A DNA stretch of 64,000 bases from Salvator merianae (GCA_003586115.2 QVOM02000023.1:5395879-5459878), one strand, 5' to 3'; shown: positions 1 to 11,703, counted from the first letter of the stretch. Translations and numbers: made by a program. The notes: generated by a model not told the origin, from the letters alone.

Positions 1-2035
1 TCCATTCAAATTTCCCAATTTGAAGAGTCTTCCCATTAACTGTCATCATTTTAGACTTGATAGTCACCCATATTAGCATAGTTTATCATTCCATCAATAT
101 ATTTTGACCCAACCACTGTTATGTTAACTTGTGGTGGGAGAAATTAGTCATAGTTTGTGCATAGCTTGCTTGTGCATATGGACATTTGTTCCTCATGCCA
201 CTGTGAACCATCTATCCCTCTGAAATTACTAGACTAGGAAAGCAATGTCCCTTTGTTTTTCATGTATTTCTATCCAACAGAACATAATTGAAATAATAAG
301 GGAAATTCATACAAAAGGATGGTGCATTAACCATTTTTGCAAACCAAAACCAAATATTATTGACCGTCCTGTTCCACAGTCAGCAATTTGTTGGGTGGTT
401 CGATTCACATGTGAACCATGCAGACTACTCAGTTTCCTGCAAACCAGAAACTGATCAAACCTGTTCAGCACCCTATTCCTCTGTTCCAGTTTCAGCCAAA
501 ATTTGGTTAGGTTACGGAGAGGGTCTGTCCTTGTATATTTCACACCCCTCATACCCTGATGAAATAGTTGGATGAGTGACAGTAGAGGAAGGAGCTGGTC
601 TTCCAGCATAGCAGATGAAGAGACCTTGAACTTCCATTTTTTAATTCTTATTCCTAATGGACTTGTAACAAACATGCAGCAAAGAGTCCACAATACTTGG
701 AATGAATGCATGCATTGCCTTCTCCTCCAGGGTGTATGGAGGAAGGAGAGAAGAAGAATCTAGGCTAAGTAAGTAAACTAAGTAAACAAAGCCTTGGAGT
801 TGTTTGCCATTTCTAATGCATACAAGAACACCATAGTGACTCTGCATTATTGATGATTTCAAGCAGTGTGCAGGCTCCAGCCAAAGATACCAAAGAGCCC
901 AAATCTTATTGTTCAGCTGTTTCCTTCCTTCACTTTCTTAGATATTGAATTAAGACTAGATTCATGGTTATTGTGGTCCTGTGTCCCACAGGTGAATCAT
1001 GCAACTCTGGTTCCAAACCCACCACCAGGGTTGAAGCAGATCCTAAAGAAGGGACATGCTTCGTCTCCTGGCTCGGCAGTCCGATACTGTGTGAACTGGA
1101 AGGAGTAATCATCCTTCTGTCTTTCTCCAGGAAAATATTAAGTTCCAGTTATATTTGATAATACGTGTTGTTGCGTTTCAAAGATGTCAACTTGGCTTCA
1201 AGCTTGAAAGGCAGCACCGAGCCGCAGGAAGGCAAATTTCAAACAGGAAGACTGTTTCAACTTCAGCAAGATTTGCAGGCTTGAGAAAAGCTCTGTGATT
1301 GCAGTTGCACCGGATGCTAAGGCACAAACACAGTACTGTAGACTGGTGTGTGAACAATCCCACCTCCAAGCCGTCTGTGAGCCACCTCAGAGGTTTGCTG
1401 GAGGACCCCCACACCAGGTTCAAAGCCAGCACAGGCCTTGGAGTAGGCAAGAGGTCTGGTCTGAAACAGAACTCCCATTGCAGATGACCTTGTTCCAGAC
1501 TCCGCACATGCCACCCCACCTTGAGATGGGTTGCTTGAACAGGATTGCTTAAATCAGACTACCTACAGTAAGCACAGAAATGGCCATGACTGCAGAAACA
1601 CTACCTGGGAATAGTGGAAGGATAATATGACTGATAAGGAGAGAAGGCAAAACAGAGAAAGGAGTTGTTTTCAAGGATATGGATGTCTGGGAAAGAAAAG
1701 GAGGGTGTCTCAAGCAGATTCAAAGGTTAATGAGAGTGGCTAATGGAGTTTTTAAAGCTCAGGGTGGGAAGAAGGCAACTGGAGGGCCAAGGAAGGCCTT
1801 CTTCTAAGTAGGGAAATGAGGGAGGTTGATTGGAGAGAAAGTAGGTTGTGAGAAGGAAGAGTGAGCAGAGGAAAAGCCAGAATGTTTTTCCAGGTGTATA
1901 GAAGTGAGGGGAGGCCATCACAAGATAAAACTAAACCACATCAGACAACTTAATACAAGCATTACTTATCCTCAATCAGATACTTACAGGACTGAATAGT
2001 AACTTAGCAGAATTAGCAGGAACAGAGAAATGAGA
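1..2035. other. Unassigned non-coding sequence
   Basis: No gene or well-defined repeat is visible. Positions 310-570 contain gttca/tgaac-rich text with a faint resemblance to family H elements such as 38361-38660, but I could not define ends. Positions 1600-1920 are purine-rich on the plus strand (gaagg, gagag words) without a regular array. Short open frames on both strands overlap each other and have no recognisable domains, so I treat them as chance. Confidence 0.6.
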
Positions 2036-2385
2036 AGATAAGGACAGATGTATTTTTTCACCCACAGGGTCTTTGGTCTATGGAATTTTCTCCTGGAAGA
2101 GATGGTGTCAGCAACCAGCCGGGATAGCTTTAAGAATGGATTGGACATATTCATGGATGTCAAACGTATCAATGGCTACTGGAATGGATGCCTAGGTATT
2201 GTCTCCAGGTTGGAAGAACAGGCAGGATGCCTCTAAAGGCCATTTGCAGGGAGTGGAGAGCAAGTGAAGGTTTAGCCTTTGTCTTCTGCTTGAGATGTCC
2301 AGAAGCAATTGATGGACGACTGGGTGAGACAGGATGCTGGACTAGATGGGCAGTGGCCTGATCCAGCAGGGCTCATCTTATGTTC
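2036..2385 (+). mobile_element. CR1 LINE, 3' fragment (ORF2 end plus 3' UTR)
   Basis: Plus-strand 3' end of a CR1 non-LTR retrotransposon. The first part translates to the last residues of the CR1 reverse transcriptase ORF (YFFTHRVFGLWNFLLEE, then SFKNGLDIFMDVKRINGYWN). It is followed by the 3' UTR words caggcaggatg, ttctgcttgagatg and ggcctgatccagcaggg, ending near tcttatgttc. The same order recurs at 21910-22460 and 57328-57650. It is 5'-truncated, as is usual for CR1, and not functional. Confidence 0.9.
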
Positions 2386-2990
2386 CTCCACTGTAGTTAT
2401 GAAAAGTATTTACACTAGACAGGCATTTGTCTTTACCTCATCTTTCAGAGTCAAAAAGGGGAGAAGATTTTCTGCACTATAAACACTACAGCTGTGTAGA
2501 GGAGGACGTTTAAGCAGTTGAAGCTAGTAATGCAGGCAAAAATGGCACCTATGTCTTCTATGTATCTTTGGAAGAGACAGGAACCCTGAATTCCTTCTTT
2601 ATAGAAATTGTATTTTTGTTACCAAGAAGGGATTTCTAAGTCAAAAAGCTGTGATTATTCAGCAGCATACACCATTAAATTTTTCATCTGCATCTCATTA
2701 ATTACAATTATGCAATGGAAAACAGTTTATATTTTTATATTACTTGTTCATTCAAGACAAATAGTCATTTAATATCAGTTATGGATTGGCTTGCAAATTA
2801 TAGAGAGAGTTAAGCAAAAAAGTTCTGGATGTATAATTTTAATCATTGTGTATCTCAGATTGGTTTTTTTTAAATTCAGAACACCTTTTTTATCCAAGAG
2901 GTGCCAGAATTCTAGCAATTCTTTTTGCCCTTCAAAGCTCCTAGAGTCTGAGCTTTCTCTATTCCTTTTTTAGCATTGAACTTAAATAAT
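2386..2990. other. Unassigned AT-rich sequence
   Basis: Unique-looking AT-rich DNA between two CR1 fragments of opposite orientation. I see no repeat, RNA gene or protein similarity. Confidence 0.55.
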
Positions 2991-3283
2991 AAGAACATAA
3001 GAATGTAAGAGGAACCCTGCTGGATTGGACCACAGTCCATCTAGTCCAGCATCCTGTCTTACAGAGTCGCCTACCAATTGCTTCTGGTCATTCTCAAGCA
3101 GAAGACAGAGGTGACATATTTACCTGCTCTTCACTTTACAGGCATCCTGTCTGTCTCTCCAACCTACAGGTAATGTCTAGGCATCTGTTTTAGTATCCAT
3201 TAATACCCATCCTCCACAAAGTTGTCTAACCTTTTCTTAAAACCATCCAAGCAGATTTTCATCACAACATCTTCTGTTAATAA
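2991..3283 (-). mobile_element. CR1 LINE, 3' fragment, minus strand
   Basis: Reverse-complement copy of the CR1 3' end. It begins aagaacataagaatgtaaga, then shows the complement of the UTR words seen at 2036-2385 (ccatctagtccagcatcctg, caattgcttctgg, ctgtctctccaacct). Its distal part corresponds to the ORF end. Truncated and inactive. Confidence 0.88.
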
Positions 3284-3375
3284 GTCAAGCTGGAGTAATG
3301 GCAAAAGCCAAATCAGAATAAAGACAAAAGTCAAGCTGGAGTAAAGGCAGAGGTCATATCAGAGTAAGGAGAAGA
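3284..3375. repeat. Imperfect 46-bp tandem duplication
   Basis: Two adjacent units both start gtcaagctggagtaa and then share ggcaaaagcc/ggcagaggtc and atcagaataa/atcagagtaa. Starts are at 3284 and 3330, so the period is 46 bp. It directly abuts the CR1 fragment. Confidence 0.7.
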
Positions 3376-3760
3376 AACACTAAAAGCACAAAGCATTACT
3401 TCTTTCACTGCACTGTGATCGAAATATGAAAGAATTCTGGCAACCAGCTGTAATGGAAAAAAATGTGTGGGGGGTTGTTCTTTGGAACAAATGATTTATA
3501 TTTTGCCCCCTTGAAAGGTGATTCTAACTTAATTTTCCATTTCTCAGCTCAAATAGAGACCAAGTTTTAAGCTGTGATGGAGCAGCCTACTAATCACTTC
3601 TTAATTATGCCCATCTAAAAGCAATTACTTGAGTCAGCGTGGATATATACAGAGTCAGGGTTGAAGTGATTGCAAGATAGGAGGTCATCTGTGAAAAGAG
3701 CATTCTTATGAGTAACTGATAAGAGAAGGAAATGGTTGGATAAAACAGAGTGTAAGTTCA
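3376..3760. other. Unassigned sequence
   Basis: No recognised repeat or gene. It precedes a SINE-like body and may include its diverged 5' part, but I cannot show that. Confidence 0.45.
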
Positions 3761-3953
3761 TTGGGTCTTCCCAGCTATGAGTGAAATATCCTCCCTGCCT
3801 TGTGAGTCCCTTGGGAAAGGTAAAGACTATGGCATTAAATGCTGAAAGGAAATCTAGAGTGGAGTGCCAAAGAAGGTTGGATGGACCACAGATCATCTCT
3901 CTGGCAGTTCCTACAGCCAACCTGGTGTCAAATGTTGCATTTATACTCCTTTG
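3761..3953 (+). mobile_element. SINE-like body, copy 1
   Basis: Aligns by eye along about 190 bp with 32988-33183. Shared words in order are tctt-ccag-tatg, cttgtgat/ag, cttgggaa-gg-aaagact, ggagt/ca-c, gttggatgga, acagat, cagctcc/cagttcc and ctggtg. At 32988 this body follows a tRNA-like head, so I read it as the body of a tRNA-derived SINE whose head is missing or diverged here. It stops exactly where the family H element at 3954 begins. Confidence 0.55.
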
Positions 3954-4215
3954 TAGGGATGTGCACAAATGAAAATTGCATGTTTGGTTCACTGTCGACC
4001 CAAACATCCACCTATTTGGTTCAACAGCAAACCATCTAATCAAACAGCTGCTCATGTTTGATTCTGAACTTATTCATAGACAAAAAAATACCTTTTTTTC
4101 TGTTGGAAAAATATCCCTTTTCAAGGTCAAAAACACAGCAAATGCAAACTGTCTGAACAAATGGTTCAGATTTGTGAGCAGAAGATTTGTTTGGCTTGAT
4201 CACATTTCTGGATAT
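3954..4215 (-). mobile_element. Family H (hAT-like) non-autonomous DNA transposon, 3' end uncertain
   Basis: Starts tagggatgtgcac, the family H terminal sequence. The body matches the reverse complement of 54580-54902: ttcaactgttgaacc-type words, aacagcaaacc, gaactt-ttca, tcaaggtcaaaaacacagca, ggatatg. The matching end near 4215 (tttctggatatgcaga) loses similarity before a clear terminus, so the copy is truncated or diverged. One frame is open across it, with residues FKVKNTANANCLNK resembling the 54580 copy; see findings. Confidence 0.65.
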
Positions 4216-4489
4216 GCAGAGCACCATATCTGAGAACTCTGCTGCTTAACTGTAAGACTGAGAGGCAACAGAATTTGTACTTTCTTACAGGAGTTACAGC
4301 TAACTCCCTGTCTATGTCTATAACTAAAATCTTGTGTACCTGATGTGGCCACATTGTTAAAGTGCCTTTCTATCAGTTACATGTCGCCATTTGACTAATT
4401 TGCCCAATATTTACTTTTACTTTGTAATAATGTTATTTCTTTGTGTGCCTTTTAAAATTTCCATAAAGAAGCTTTATATTGGAACAGTA
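4216..4489. other. Unassigned sequence
   Basis: AT-rich, unique-looking; nothing recognisable. Confidence 0.5.
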
Positions 4490-4740
4490 ACGTGTTTTGG
4501 GATCAGCTCCAATCCATTATCAATTAAACTAAACCAGGACCCTTAAAAATCCTGCACGTATGTGGAAACGGTGCTAGAGCAGTTTCCGCAAAAATAACTT
4601 CCCGTCCTCTGGTGGGCTTTTGCTCAGCATCACACCACTGAATGCGATAATACAATTACTGAATAATCACAGCGATCAGAAAGTGTTCTGTAATGGCGGG
4701 TTCTTAATTGGTTTGCCCACTAACGATTAATGATTGCGAC
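4490..4740. promoter_or_regulatory. Candidate conserved non-coding element
   Basis: Repeat-free stretch with several retained CpG sites and clustered homeodomain-like words (caattactgaat, taattgg, cgattaatgatt). This texture differs from the neighbouring decayed repeats and resembles vertebrate developmental enhancers. No alignment is available, so this is pattern judgement only. Confidence 0.3.
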
Positions 4741-4840
4741 ATGTGCCTTAGGAGTGGGGTGACAGGGAAAGAGACGGGTGGATAACTTGAAAAGGTGATC
4801 ACATATCTGCTTGAAGAATATCCCACGTAAGGTAAAAGGA

Positions 4841-4877
4841 AGGGAGAGAGAGAGAGAGGGAGAGAGGGAGGGAGAGA
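4841..4877. repeat. (GA)n / GGGA purine repeat
   Basis: Interrupted gagaga and gggaga units, about 37 bp. Confidence 0.85.
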
Positions 4878-7191
4878 ATCCCGCCGGGTTGCAGCAAATT
4901 AGATCAGAAAATGCCATTTTCATTTAATTCCACCAAACTAGGGAAATTTGTCCTAATTCTATGGAACAGCACAGTTTCCAGAGATCTCTACTTGGTTACA
5001 TGGTTGCGACTGAAGTGGAGATTTATTGAGTTGTTACAGTATGATGTTATATTTATAAAATAATTTTGTTAGGAAGTTCATTGCCAGAATGTGTGAAGAA
5101 GAGACTAATATATTTTAAAATTAGCTAAGGTAAAGAAGTGTTTACTGGCAGAAATGTGGTATTTGTTACATAAAATTTGCCCTTTGACACATAATGAAAG
5201 CCCAATTTTAAGCATTCAAAAAAAATAGATTAGTTTATTTATGGTCACCGACCAGATAAAAGCAATGTACAAAATGATAAAATACATTGATTGAGAGATG
5301 AAAATATACATTTTAACAACACTAACTGAAAGGTAAGTTTTGTTGCAACCTGAACAGAGTATAACATAATTTTGCTACATTAAGGGAGAACAAATATTGA
5401 ATAGAAAATAAATCAAAACAACCTTGATGTTGTGTTAGTATAAGTATTTTTAGAAACGCACACACTCAAATCTTCTGATAGAGTTCTTCAATAGAAGTAA
5501 TTTTACTGGAAGGTGAAAAAGGTAACATTTTTAGTGGGTAGAAAAGGATCATGCTGTTCCAAACCACAAAAATCCCTTAAAATGCCATTTACTAGATGTG
5601 AACTAAAATACATGCTAATTAAATTTTGTTAAAATCATAATTGAAAGATGCTTGGCATGTATCATTTAGAAAGGTCATCTGAAAGGGATTATGGGTGTGT
5701 GCATGTGAGAAAGGAGGTAAAGATAGGCCTTCATGAGTATATCTGTGCTCCCATCAAGTTTTCTTGGCAAATATGCAGAAATGGTCTGCCAAGGATCAGA
5801 ATTATACCCTTCTGCTTTTCAAGCTTTTTGACAACAAAGTGAATAAATGGAGTTTCACTTCTACGGTGAACTAACACATGTTTTGTTTTGTTTTCATGCA
5901 TGTCTCTACTTACAAGTAGCCTATCACTGACACAGGCTATAGCATCATTTTTTTGCTGTAGCCCAATCCAAAACTTCATCCCCGGTGGATCAAGCATTCT
6001 ACCAGGAAGCCTATAGGCCCAGTGCAGATACAGCCAAGAGTACCTAACCGCAATGGCTTCATCATTTTTTTTAGGAAGACACCAGAGATTGAATTCAGAA
6101 TTACCATTATGTAGATTATCCACCAAGGGCCCATTGTTAAGTAACCTGATAGCAAGCTAGTGGATGCAAAAAAAGGATATAAATTGAGGTCTGAGAGACT
6201 TGATGCACAAGGGAAACATCGATGAATTCATGGAACTGGAATCTCTCTGTAGCCTCATTGCAGAATTTATCTACTGTAACTCCTTTGTGATAGACACAGT
6301 GGTAGGACACTGATGGAGATATGAAGTTTGCTGAGGCTCTGATCAGATTTGCAGAAGATCACAATGATATTTGGAGAGCTGAAAGTATGTCTGATCTCCA
6401 ACAGGCCCACTGGTTCTCTCTGGTGGATTGTCCCTGAATAGGGCACTGGATAGGTAATGGTTTTGCTTGTTTGTTCTGAAATGGCAGGTCTTTAGAGTAG
6501 ATCTCAGCAGTGGATGGAAAGGGGGGGGGGGAGGTTACAGGTAGAACCCCCCCCCAAAAAAAAGCTTGCTTGTTCACTAGGTTTTTTGAAGCTTCTTCTG
6601 TGGCCTTGGGAAGAGGCTTAAGTCTGTGACTGCTCTTCACCAGCTGTCATTTGTAGATCTATCACTATGTCTGGTGGTTGTCTTGGGAGAAAAAGGGACA
6701 ATTATAGGAAAATCATTATAAGAGCACTTTATATCATGGAAAAAACTATCTATCCACATATAAGTTCTATATTAGGAATATGCATGGGTATGTATTTTAA
6801 TGAAGAGGGTTTTTTTTAATGCAGTGTGATGTAGAAATGGGGGAGGTTGAGCTTTATATTAGAAACATGAGAACATTCTGAGAAATTTATCTGACAGTTT
6901 CAGCCTCCCCTGATTTAAATAGGCATGCATTTTATCTCATGGTGTGCATTTGAAACACACGTTATCCTGCTATATCAGTTGATTACACTTTTCCTTTTTC
7001 GAAATAAGCACTATGTCTCAAAATGCGAAGACATGCAAAATCCAAATAATAGTTCTGTTCCAATCGACACATACAAGATGAGAATTAAATAAATTTACAC
7101 TGGAGTTCACAGAAACAGACCAACCTAAGGAGGATTCTGAGATTAAACCAGCTTACCTCCAGGAGACCGCTTGGTTTTGTAGGATGACACT
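4878..7191. other. Unassigned sequence, mostly AT-rich
   Basis: No gene found. Positions 5230-5320 have a tttatttatggtcaccgacc segment that may be a decayed retroelement tail; family not named. A G run at 6521-6531 followed by a C run at 6547-6555 could fold as a GC hairpin. The minus frame at 5731-6126 and others lack any domain I recognise. Confidence 0.5.
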
Positions 7192-7774
7192 GGGCGTTTT
7201 CGCACTTACGATAGCGGAGAGTTCCAATTAGCATGGCTCGGGCTGGTCAGCATTGGGAACAGTGAGAAGGTTTACCAGCAGTTCAGCTTTTAGAATAGAC
7301 TCAAAGGTTTCTATTTTTGAAAAGATAGAAAGGAACTTACAAACTGACCTTCTCCCAGGACAACAGCAACAGTGAGAAGCGTTCACATCCGTCAGTGCTG
7401 GAATGCTCCACAAGCCGACCAGTGCTAGAAGCAGTGCGAATGGAGTGCACTAGTGCAGTTGCCATATTTGGAATGGCTACCAGGATCCAGACCCCAGACC
7501 AAGCACTACAGTTTGAATCCAGTGACTATGGACCGTCTGACAGCACATGCCACTCCAAAAGCGGAAGTAGTGTGAGTGCAGCTCTCCCGAACCTCACCTG
7601 ATCATGATAGTCAGCTTCCAGACTACAATTTTCTTGTCCAGCACTTACTCAGCTTCCGGCGGGCTTCAGGTGTGCTTCAGTGAGTTTCAGGTCAGTTAGA
7701 GCCATTTGCAGGTGCAAACGCTCCGTTCTAGCAACCATCCAGGAACGTTCCATTTTTTAAGTGTGAACAGGCCC
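7192..7774. mobile_element. Family P (PIF/Harbinger-like) MITE, 583 bp
   Basis: Terminal inverted repeats: left gggcgttttcgcacttac, right end reads as gggcctgttcacactta on the other strand. The flanking 3-bp duplication is act at 7189 and att at 7775 (one transition). Internally the copy contains retained CpG and dispersed short inverted words. No transposase frame is present, so it is non-autonomous. The superfamily call is inference from 3-bp duplications and GGGC ends. Confidence 0.7.
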
Positions 7775-8179
7775 ATTGAGAAAGGAGATACCTTCTGTCC
7801 TCACTTCCAGTATCACACTTCCAACTAATCTGGAACCAGAAGAGCTCTGACTGAAACTAGAGCCATGTGATGTTAATTGGCAAGGGATGGAGAAGTATGG
7901 GAAGCAGGAACTGATGAAATGGTGTAAAGTTGTGGCAATATGCAGTTAACCTTAACGTTTTTGAAGTGGTGCCAGATGTGCTGTGTTAAACAGCGGCAAT
8001 TTGCATAGTAAAACTTTATTTTTGCCAAACTTGTCTCTCTGCTACCACTCTGCTGATTCCAGTACAATGGATCACTTCTGCACGCAGAATAAGAACCTGC
8101 AAAATTTGGCAGCACTGAGAAACATTAAGGGCATTTCCTGTCCCTTCCTTCCCATCTCTCTGATAAAATGGTCCATACT
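7775..8179. other. Unassigned sequence
   Basis: Between two DNA transposons; no repeat or gene recognised. Confidence 0.5.
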
Positions 8180-8370
8180 CAGTGTTTCTCAATTTTTTTC
8201 CAACTGTGGCTCCCTTCCAACCTTGTTTCCTTCCTGTGCCCCCCTTGTCCTACCGGCTGTGCACAGTGGTGGAGTGTGGAAATGGGAGAGAGAAGGAAGC
8301 CCGCTGTGGGCTCCTTTGGGATATTCTGGGGGCCACAGGGGGCCATATGGCCCCCAGTTGAGAAACACCA
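8180..8370. mobile_element. hAT (Charlie-like) MITE
   Basis: Inverted ends cagtgtttctcaa and ttgagaaacacca (gtgtttctcaa when complemented) bound a GC-rich interior that carries a strong palindromic segment ggggccatatggccccc near 8340-8356. Ends of the cagtgtttctcaa type are known from vertebrate hAT/Charlie MITEs. I could not see a clean 8-bp duplication. Confidence 0.65.
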
Positions 8371-8392
8371 TTCTATATCACAGGGAATGCAA

Positions 8393-8852
8393 GGTCTTTC
8401 CTGCACTTATCTCTCCATGATCTGAACCAGTGGGTTTGAACCCAAAGCTTCATGGCCAGGGTCTGAGGGAACCAAGGGCAAGGAAGAAACTTTACTAGTC
8501 TTGAAGCCTCTTGGGGGACCCATTTCAGTGTTGCACTTTGTTGTGCTGCCAAACTGGGTCCTCTGCTAGTCCTGAACACAGGAGGCATGCCTTCCAGGTG
8601 CCTCTATGTTCTGAGCCAGGGTCCTCCAGTCCATCGGTAGACCTATTTGAATGGGTCGATTGGTGATCCCAATCAGTCCTGATCTGGATCACCCTGATCA
8701 CCCTGATCTGGATCACTCTCCACCTAATGCAGATGGAGCAGACCAGCAGGGATCAGGGGCTCATAGATCCTTACTAACATGTGGATTGGTGAGCCCCAGA
8801 AGAGGACACTGTGGCTTTTAACTCCGGATTAAAGGTAAGTGCGGAAAAGTCC
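8393..8852. mobile_element. Family P MITE, 460 bp
   Basis: Ends ggtctttcctgcacttatc and, complemented, ggacttttccgcacttacc. Flanks are caa (8390) and taa (8853). It shares internal words with other copies: gacccatttcag, gtgctg-caaa, aggcatgcc, tgcagatggagca. A short duplication (gatctggatcaccctgatca) lies near 8690-8715. Length matches the 12850-13310 copy almost exactly. Starts 22 bp after the hAT MITE at 8180-8370. Confidence 0.75.
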
Positions 8853-10119
8853 TAAGAGTCATTTCAAATCCTCATACATTTGTGGAAGCAAGAGTGTGCA
8901 TCCCTGCCATTTTGGACTGTCTTGTAAGTACTCAGATGGTTTGTTGCTTAATCCACCACAACCGATTCCTCTCTCCCAGCCATAATTGCACCAGTGAGCA
9001 CGTTCCAACTTCAAAACGGTTATTCAGGGAGGGTGATACCCTTAAAACACCGGAGTAATTGCTCCTCTTGAACCTTCAGCACCCTTCACTGGCAATTACT
9101 CCATGTGGAACCGTGATCTGACATTCTGGGCCAGGCAAGAGTTAAAGAGATGTTTGCGTTAGGTAGGGAAATGAAAGGGAAAGGACGCGTCTTCCCACCT
9201 TTTGTGGTGGCAGCATGTAAATAGCATTTTGCAAAAGAGCCATTTATCAGTGAGATTATAGAATCTGTTTGAAGATTCCCCAAGAGAACATGCTGGAGAG
9301 ATGGCGGGTATGAAACTTAACGAGAGGTTCAGCGCAGCACACCGGGCTCTGTGCAGGCAGGAACGTTTTCAGAGAATTAAATCCATGCTGGAAATGTTAA
9401 TGGATGCAGACACATGTTCATGTTTGTTAAGCACTTCTTGTTTTTAATTTTTTTCCCGCGTGCTGAGGATGCTGCTACAATGTCTGCCCCTTCCCTGTAT
9501 AATCCCTAGAGTCTGACACCCCCGTTTCTCTATTATCCCTCCCTTGCTACACTCATTTACATGCTATTCTGCTTAGTGTCAGTTTGGCAGTGTTTTGTAA
9601 AGCAATCCAAATTCTGGAGGAAAAGAACAACCAACATAATTTGTGGAAAAAAAGATGCTGACTGGATTTTAGGCTCATCATAGCACCCACGAATGCGACT
9701 AATATCATTCCAAGATTCTAAAGACATACAAGTTCACCCCTTCAGTGACGGCCAAAAGTAGCGTAAACACGGCCTCAGCAAAGAAAGCAAGATGAGTCCC
9801 TCATACCCCACAGACTGAAGCCAAAAGCATGCAAAGAGTGCAATGATAAATAAACACCAGGTTTAGCAACCAGCTAAGTTCTCCAAAATCCTGCAAGCAA
9901 AAGGATAGGCTTGCTCGAGGGTGGTTATGCCTCTGGCAATGTCTGTCATTTCAGAGGGGGATTTTTCAGGATGACTAGCAACTAGAGAGATTTCTTCAGA
10001 TCATTCATTCATTAACCCTTTACTTATATGCTGGCTTTCTCGTTGACCTGCTCAATGTTGCTCACAATCACCATGATAAAATTATTTCAGCCTAAAACAA
10101 TCCTGCTCCCATCATATTA

Positions 10120-10123
<4 letters not shown>
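8853..10123. other. Unassigned unique sequence, possible regulatory content
   Basis: No repeat recognised. Positions 9090-9500 retain CpG (aaggacgcgtc, tggcgggt, cccgcgtgc) and read as low-decay unique DNA, so a conserved non-coding block is possible there. No coding similarity. Confidence 0.45.

Positions 10124-10163
<40 letters not shown>
10124..10163. repeat. (TC)n microsatellite
   Basis: About 20 uninterrupted ct units followed by imperfect ctcactcact. Confidence 0.95.
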
Positions 10164-10167
<4 letters not shown>

Positions 10168-10266
10168 ACTCTCTCTCCCTCCATACAATCAGTGCAATGG
10201 CACAAAAATATAGAGTAGTGTCTCTCCACCCAAAATGCCCACACCAAGGTTACATCTCTACTTAAA

Positions 10267-10808
10267 GGTCCTTTCTGTATTTACCTCTCCGTGGTCTGAA
10301 CCAATGGGTTCGGATCAGGCAGGTCCACTGGTATAGACCATGGAAAGGTGTGGTCTAAAACAATGTCATCTGAATGAAACAGTGTCATCTGCTGGTCCGG
10401 ACCAGCTGCAGCTTCTAAACTCATGCAAGCTTTGGGGATGGGCTCTGGGTGTTCCAAATGCTAGGAATGAAAGTTCCTAACTTTGGGGCCACTGGGGAAC
10501 CAATTTCAGCAGTGTGCTTTGGTGTGATGCTGAAATGGATCTCCTGGTAGTCCAGAAGACTGAGATGTGCCTTCTTCACACCTCTGTGTTCCAGCCTAGG
10601 ACATGCTGGTCCACCAGTAGACCTCAATGTTGAAGTTGACTAGCAATCCCAATCAAGGCTTCCTTAACTGGGGTTACATTCCATCCAGTGCAGATGGAAT
10701 GTACAGTGGTGGACAAAGCCTCATAGACCTTCACTAACTTGAGGACTGATGAGACCCCGAAGTAGACTTTATGGTCCTTTGTTCCAGGTCACAGGTAAGT
10801 GGAGAACC
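10267..10808. mobile_element. Family P MITE, 542 bp
   Basis: Ends ggtcctttctgtatttacc and, complemented, ggttctccacttacc. Interior shares the module gctaggaa-aaagttcctaa, aatttcagca, tgctgaaatgg with other copies, plus an internal palindrome attccatc-cagatggaat. The flanks (aaa, tag) do not show a clear 3-bp duplication. Confidence 0.65.
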
Positions 10809-11012
10809 TAGTTTGAATTGAACTGGGTGGTATATCTAGCTGAGATGAACCACCCAGATTCAGTCTGAGTTTGAGGTTCAGAGTGGTGTGGGATTGTTTG
10901 GGATCTGACCCTGAAAAGTCTGTTGAAGTGTGGATGGTCTTTTTCTGGGATGATGGAATTGCTCCAGCTGGGAACGATTCCTGTAGGAGCCCATGGAAGT
11001 GCAGAAATGACC
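10809..11012. mobile_element. Family P MITE, right-end fragment
   Basis: Directly adjoins the preceding copy and ends gaagtgcagaaatgacc, a family P right end. Interior words gctccagctgggaacg and ttcctg match 33592-34064. Its left end is missing, so it is a partial or rearranged copy. Confidence 0.55.
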
Positions 11013-11620
11013 ATAGATACAAGGAGGGATATTCAGCAAATTGTTAATCAAGCTACCTTCTGGACTGCCCTAATCAGGTAGACAAAAACCAGTAATTGTC
11101 TAAGGTGTGCTTGTAATTGCTGCACGCCACAGAAATACCTGAGAGACCCCAATATGCTTTGTGAAGATTGAGTCCTTTATTCTGTATCTATGGAAACCTA
11201 AGCCTCTTAGCTAGCTTTACAATATGCCCCCCCCCCTTTAAATGTGTTTTAGAGTAAAAAGTAGTTAGTTAATTCTGAGTTTCATATTTTTTTCTTTAAG
11301 GAAAAAAAAAAATAAAATAAAAAATCTTCCACTCTTTTTCTGGCTTTTAAATAAATTGCACTTAATTAGAACTCTTTAGTAATGGTGCTTCCATGACTCA
11401 GATTCATGGGGGGTGTGGCAATTAAATGCCTGAAAGCCTCATTTTTTATCCACAGGTGCCCGTTCTTTGCACACCAGGGTCCTAGGTTGGGTGGGTGAAC
11501 ACGTGGCTCATGGGGTTATCTTTATCCAGAAATGAAAATCATCAGCTTGGAAGTTAAAAATAAAATGCACTCTTGAAAACTTGGGGTAAAAGGTACATAT
11601 TTGTCAGTGAGTCTGAGAAA
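11013..11620. other. Unassigned sequence
   Basis: Contains a C run near 11227-11237 and A-rich segments near 11300-11320; nothing else recognised. Confidence 0.5.
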
Positions 11621-11703
11621 AGAATCAGAGAATCACAGAATCATAGAATCATAGAGTTGGAAGGGACCTCTAGGGTCATCGGGTCCAACCCCCTGCAGGA
11701 TTG
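11621..11703 (-). mobile_element. CR1 LINE, 3' terminus with tail repeat
   Basis: Reverse-complement CR1 end: aatcatagaatcatag is the complement of the (ATTCTATG) tail typical of CR1, followed by agttggaagggacctctagg and gtccaaccccctgcagg. Only the extreme 3' end is present. This subfamily differs from the ggcctgatccagcaggg type and matches 45912-46089. Confidence 0.92.

Noticed and set aside
310..570. Family H element at the left edge
   Set aside because: Only scattered ggttc/gaacc words; no terminal sequence or alignable core.
10790..10800. Splice donor caggtaagt as evidence of an exon
   Set aside because: The word is part of the family P terminal repeat and recurs at other copies (8832, 61114).
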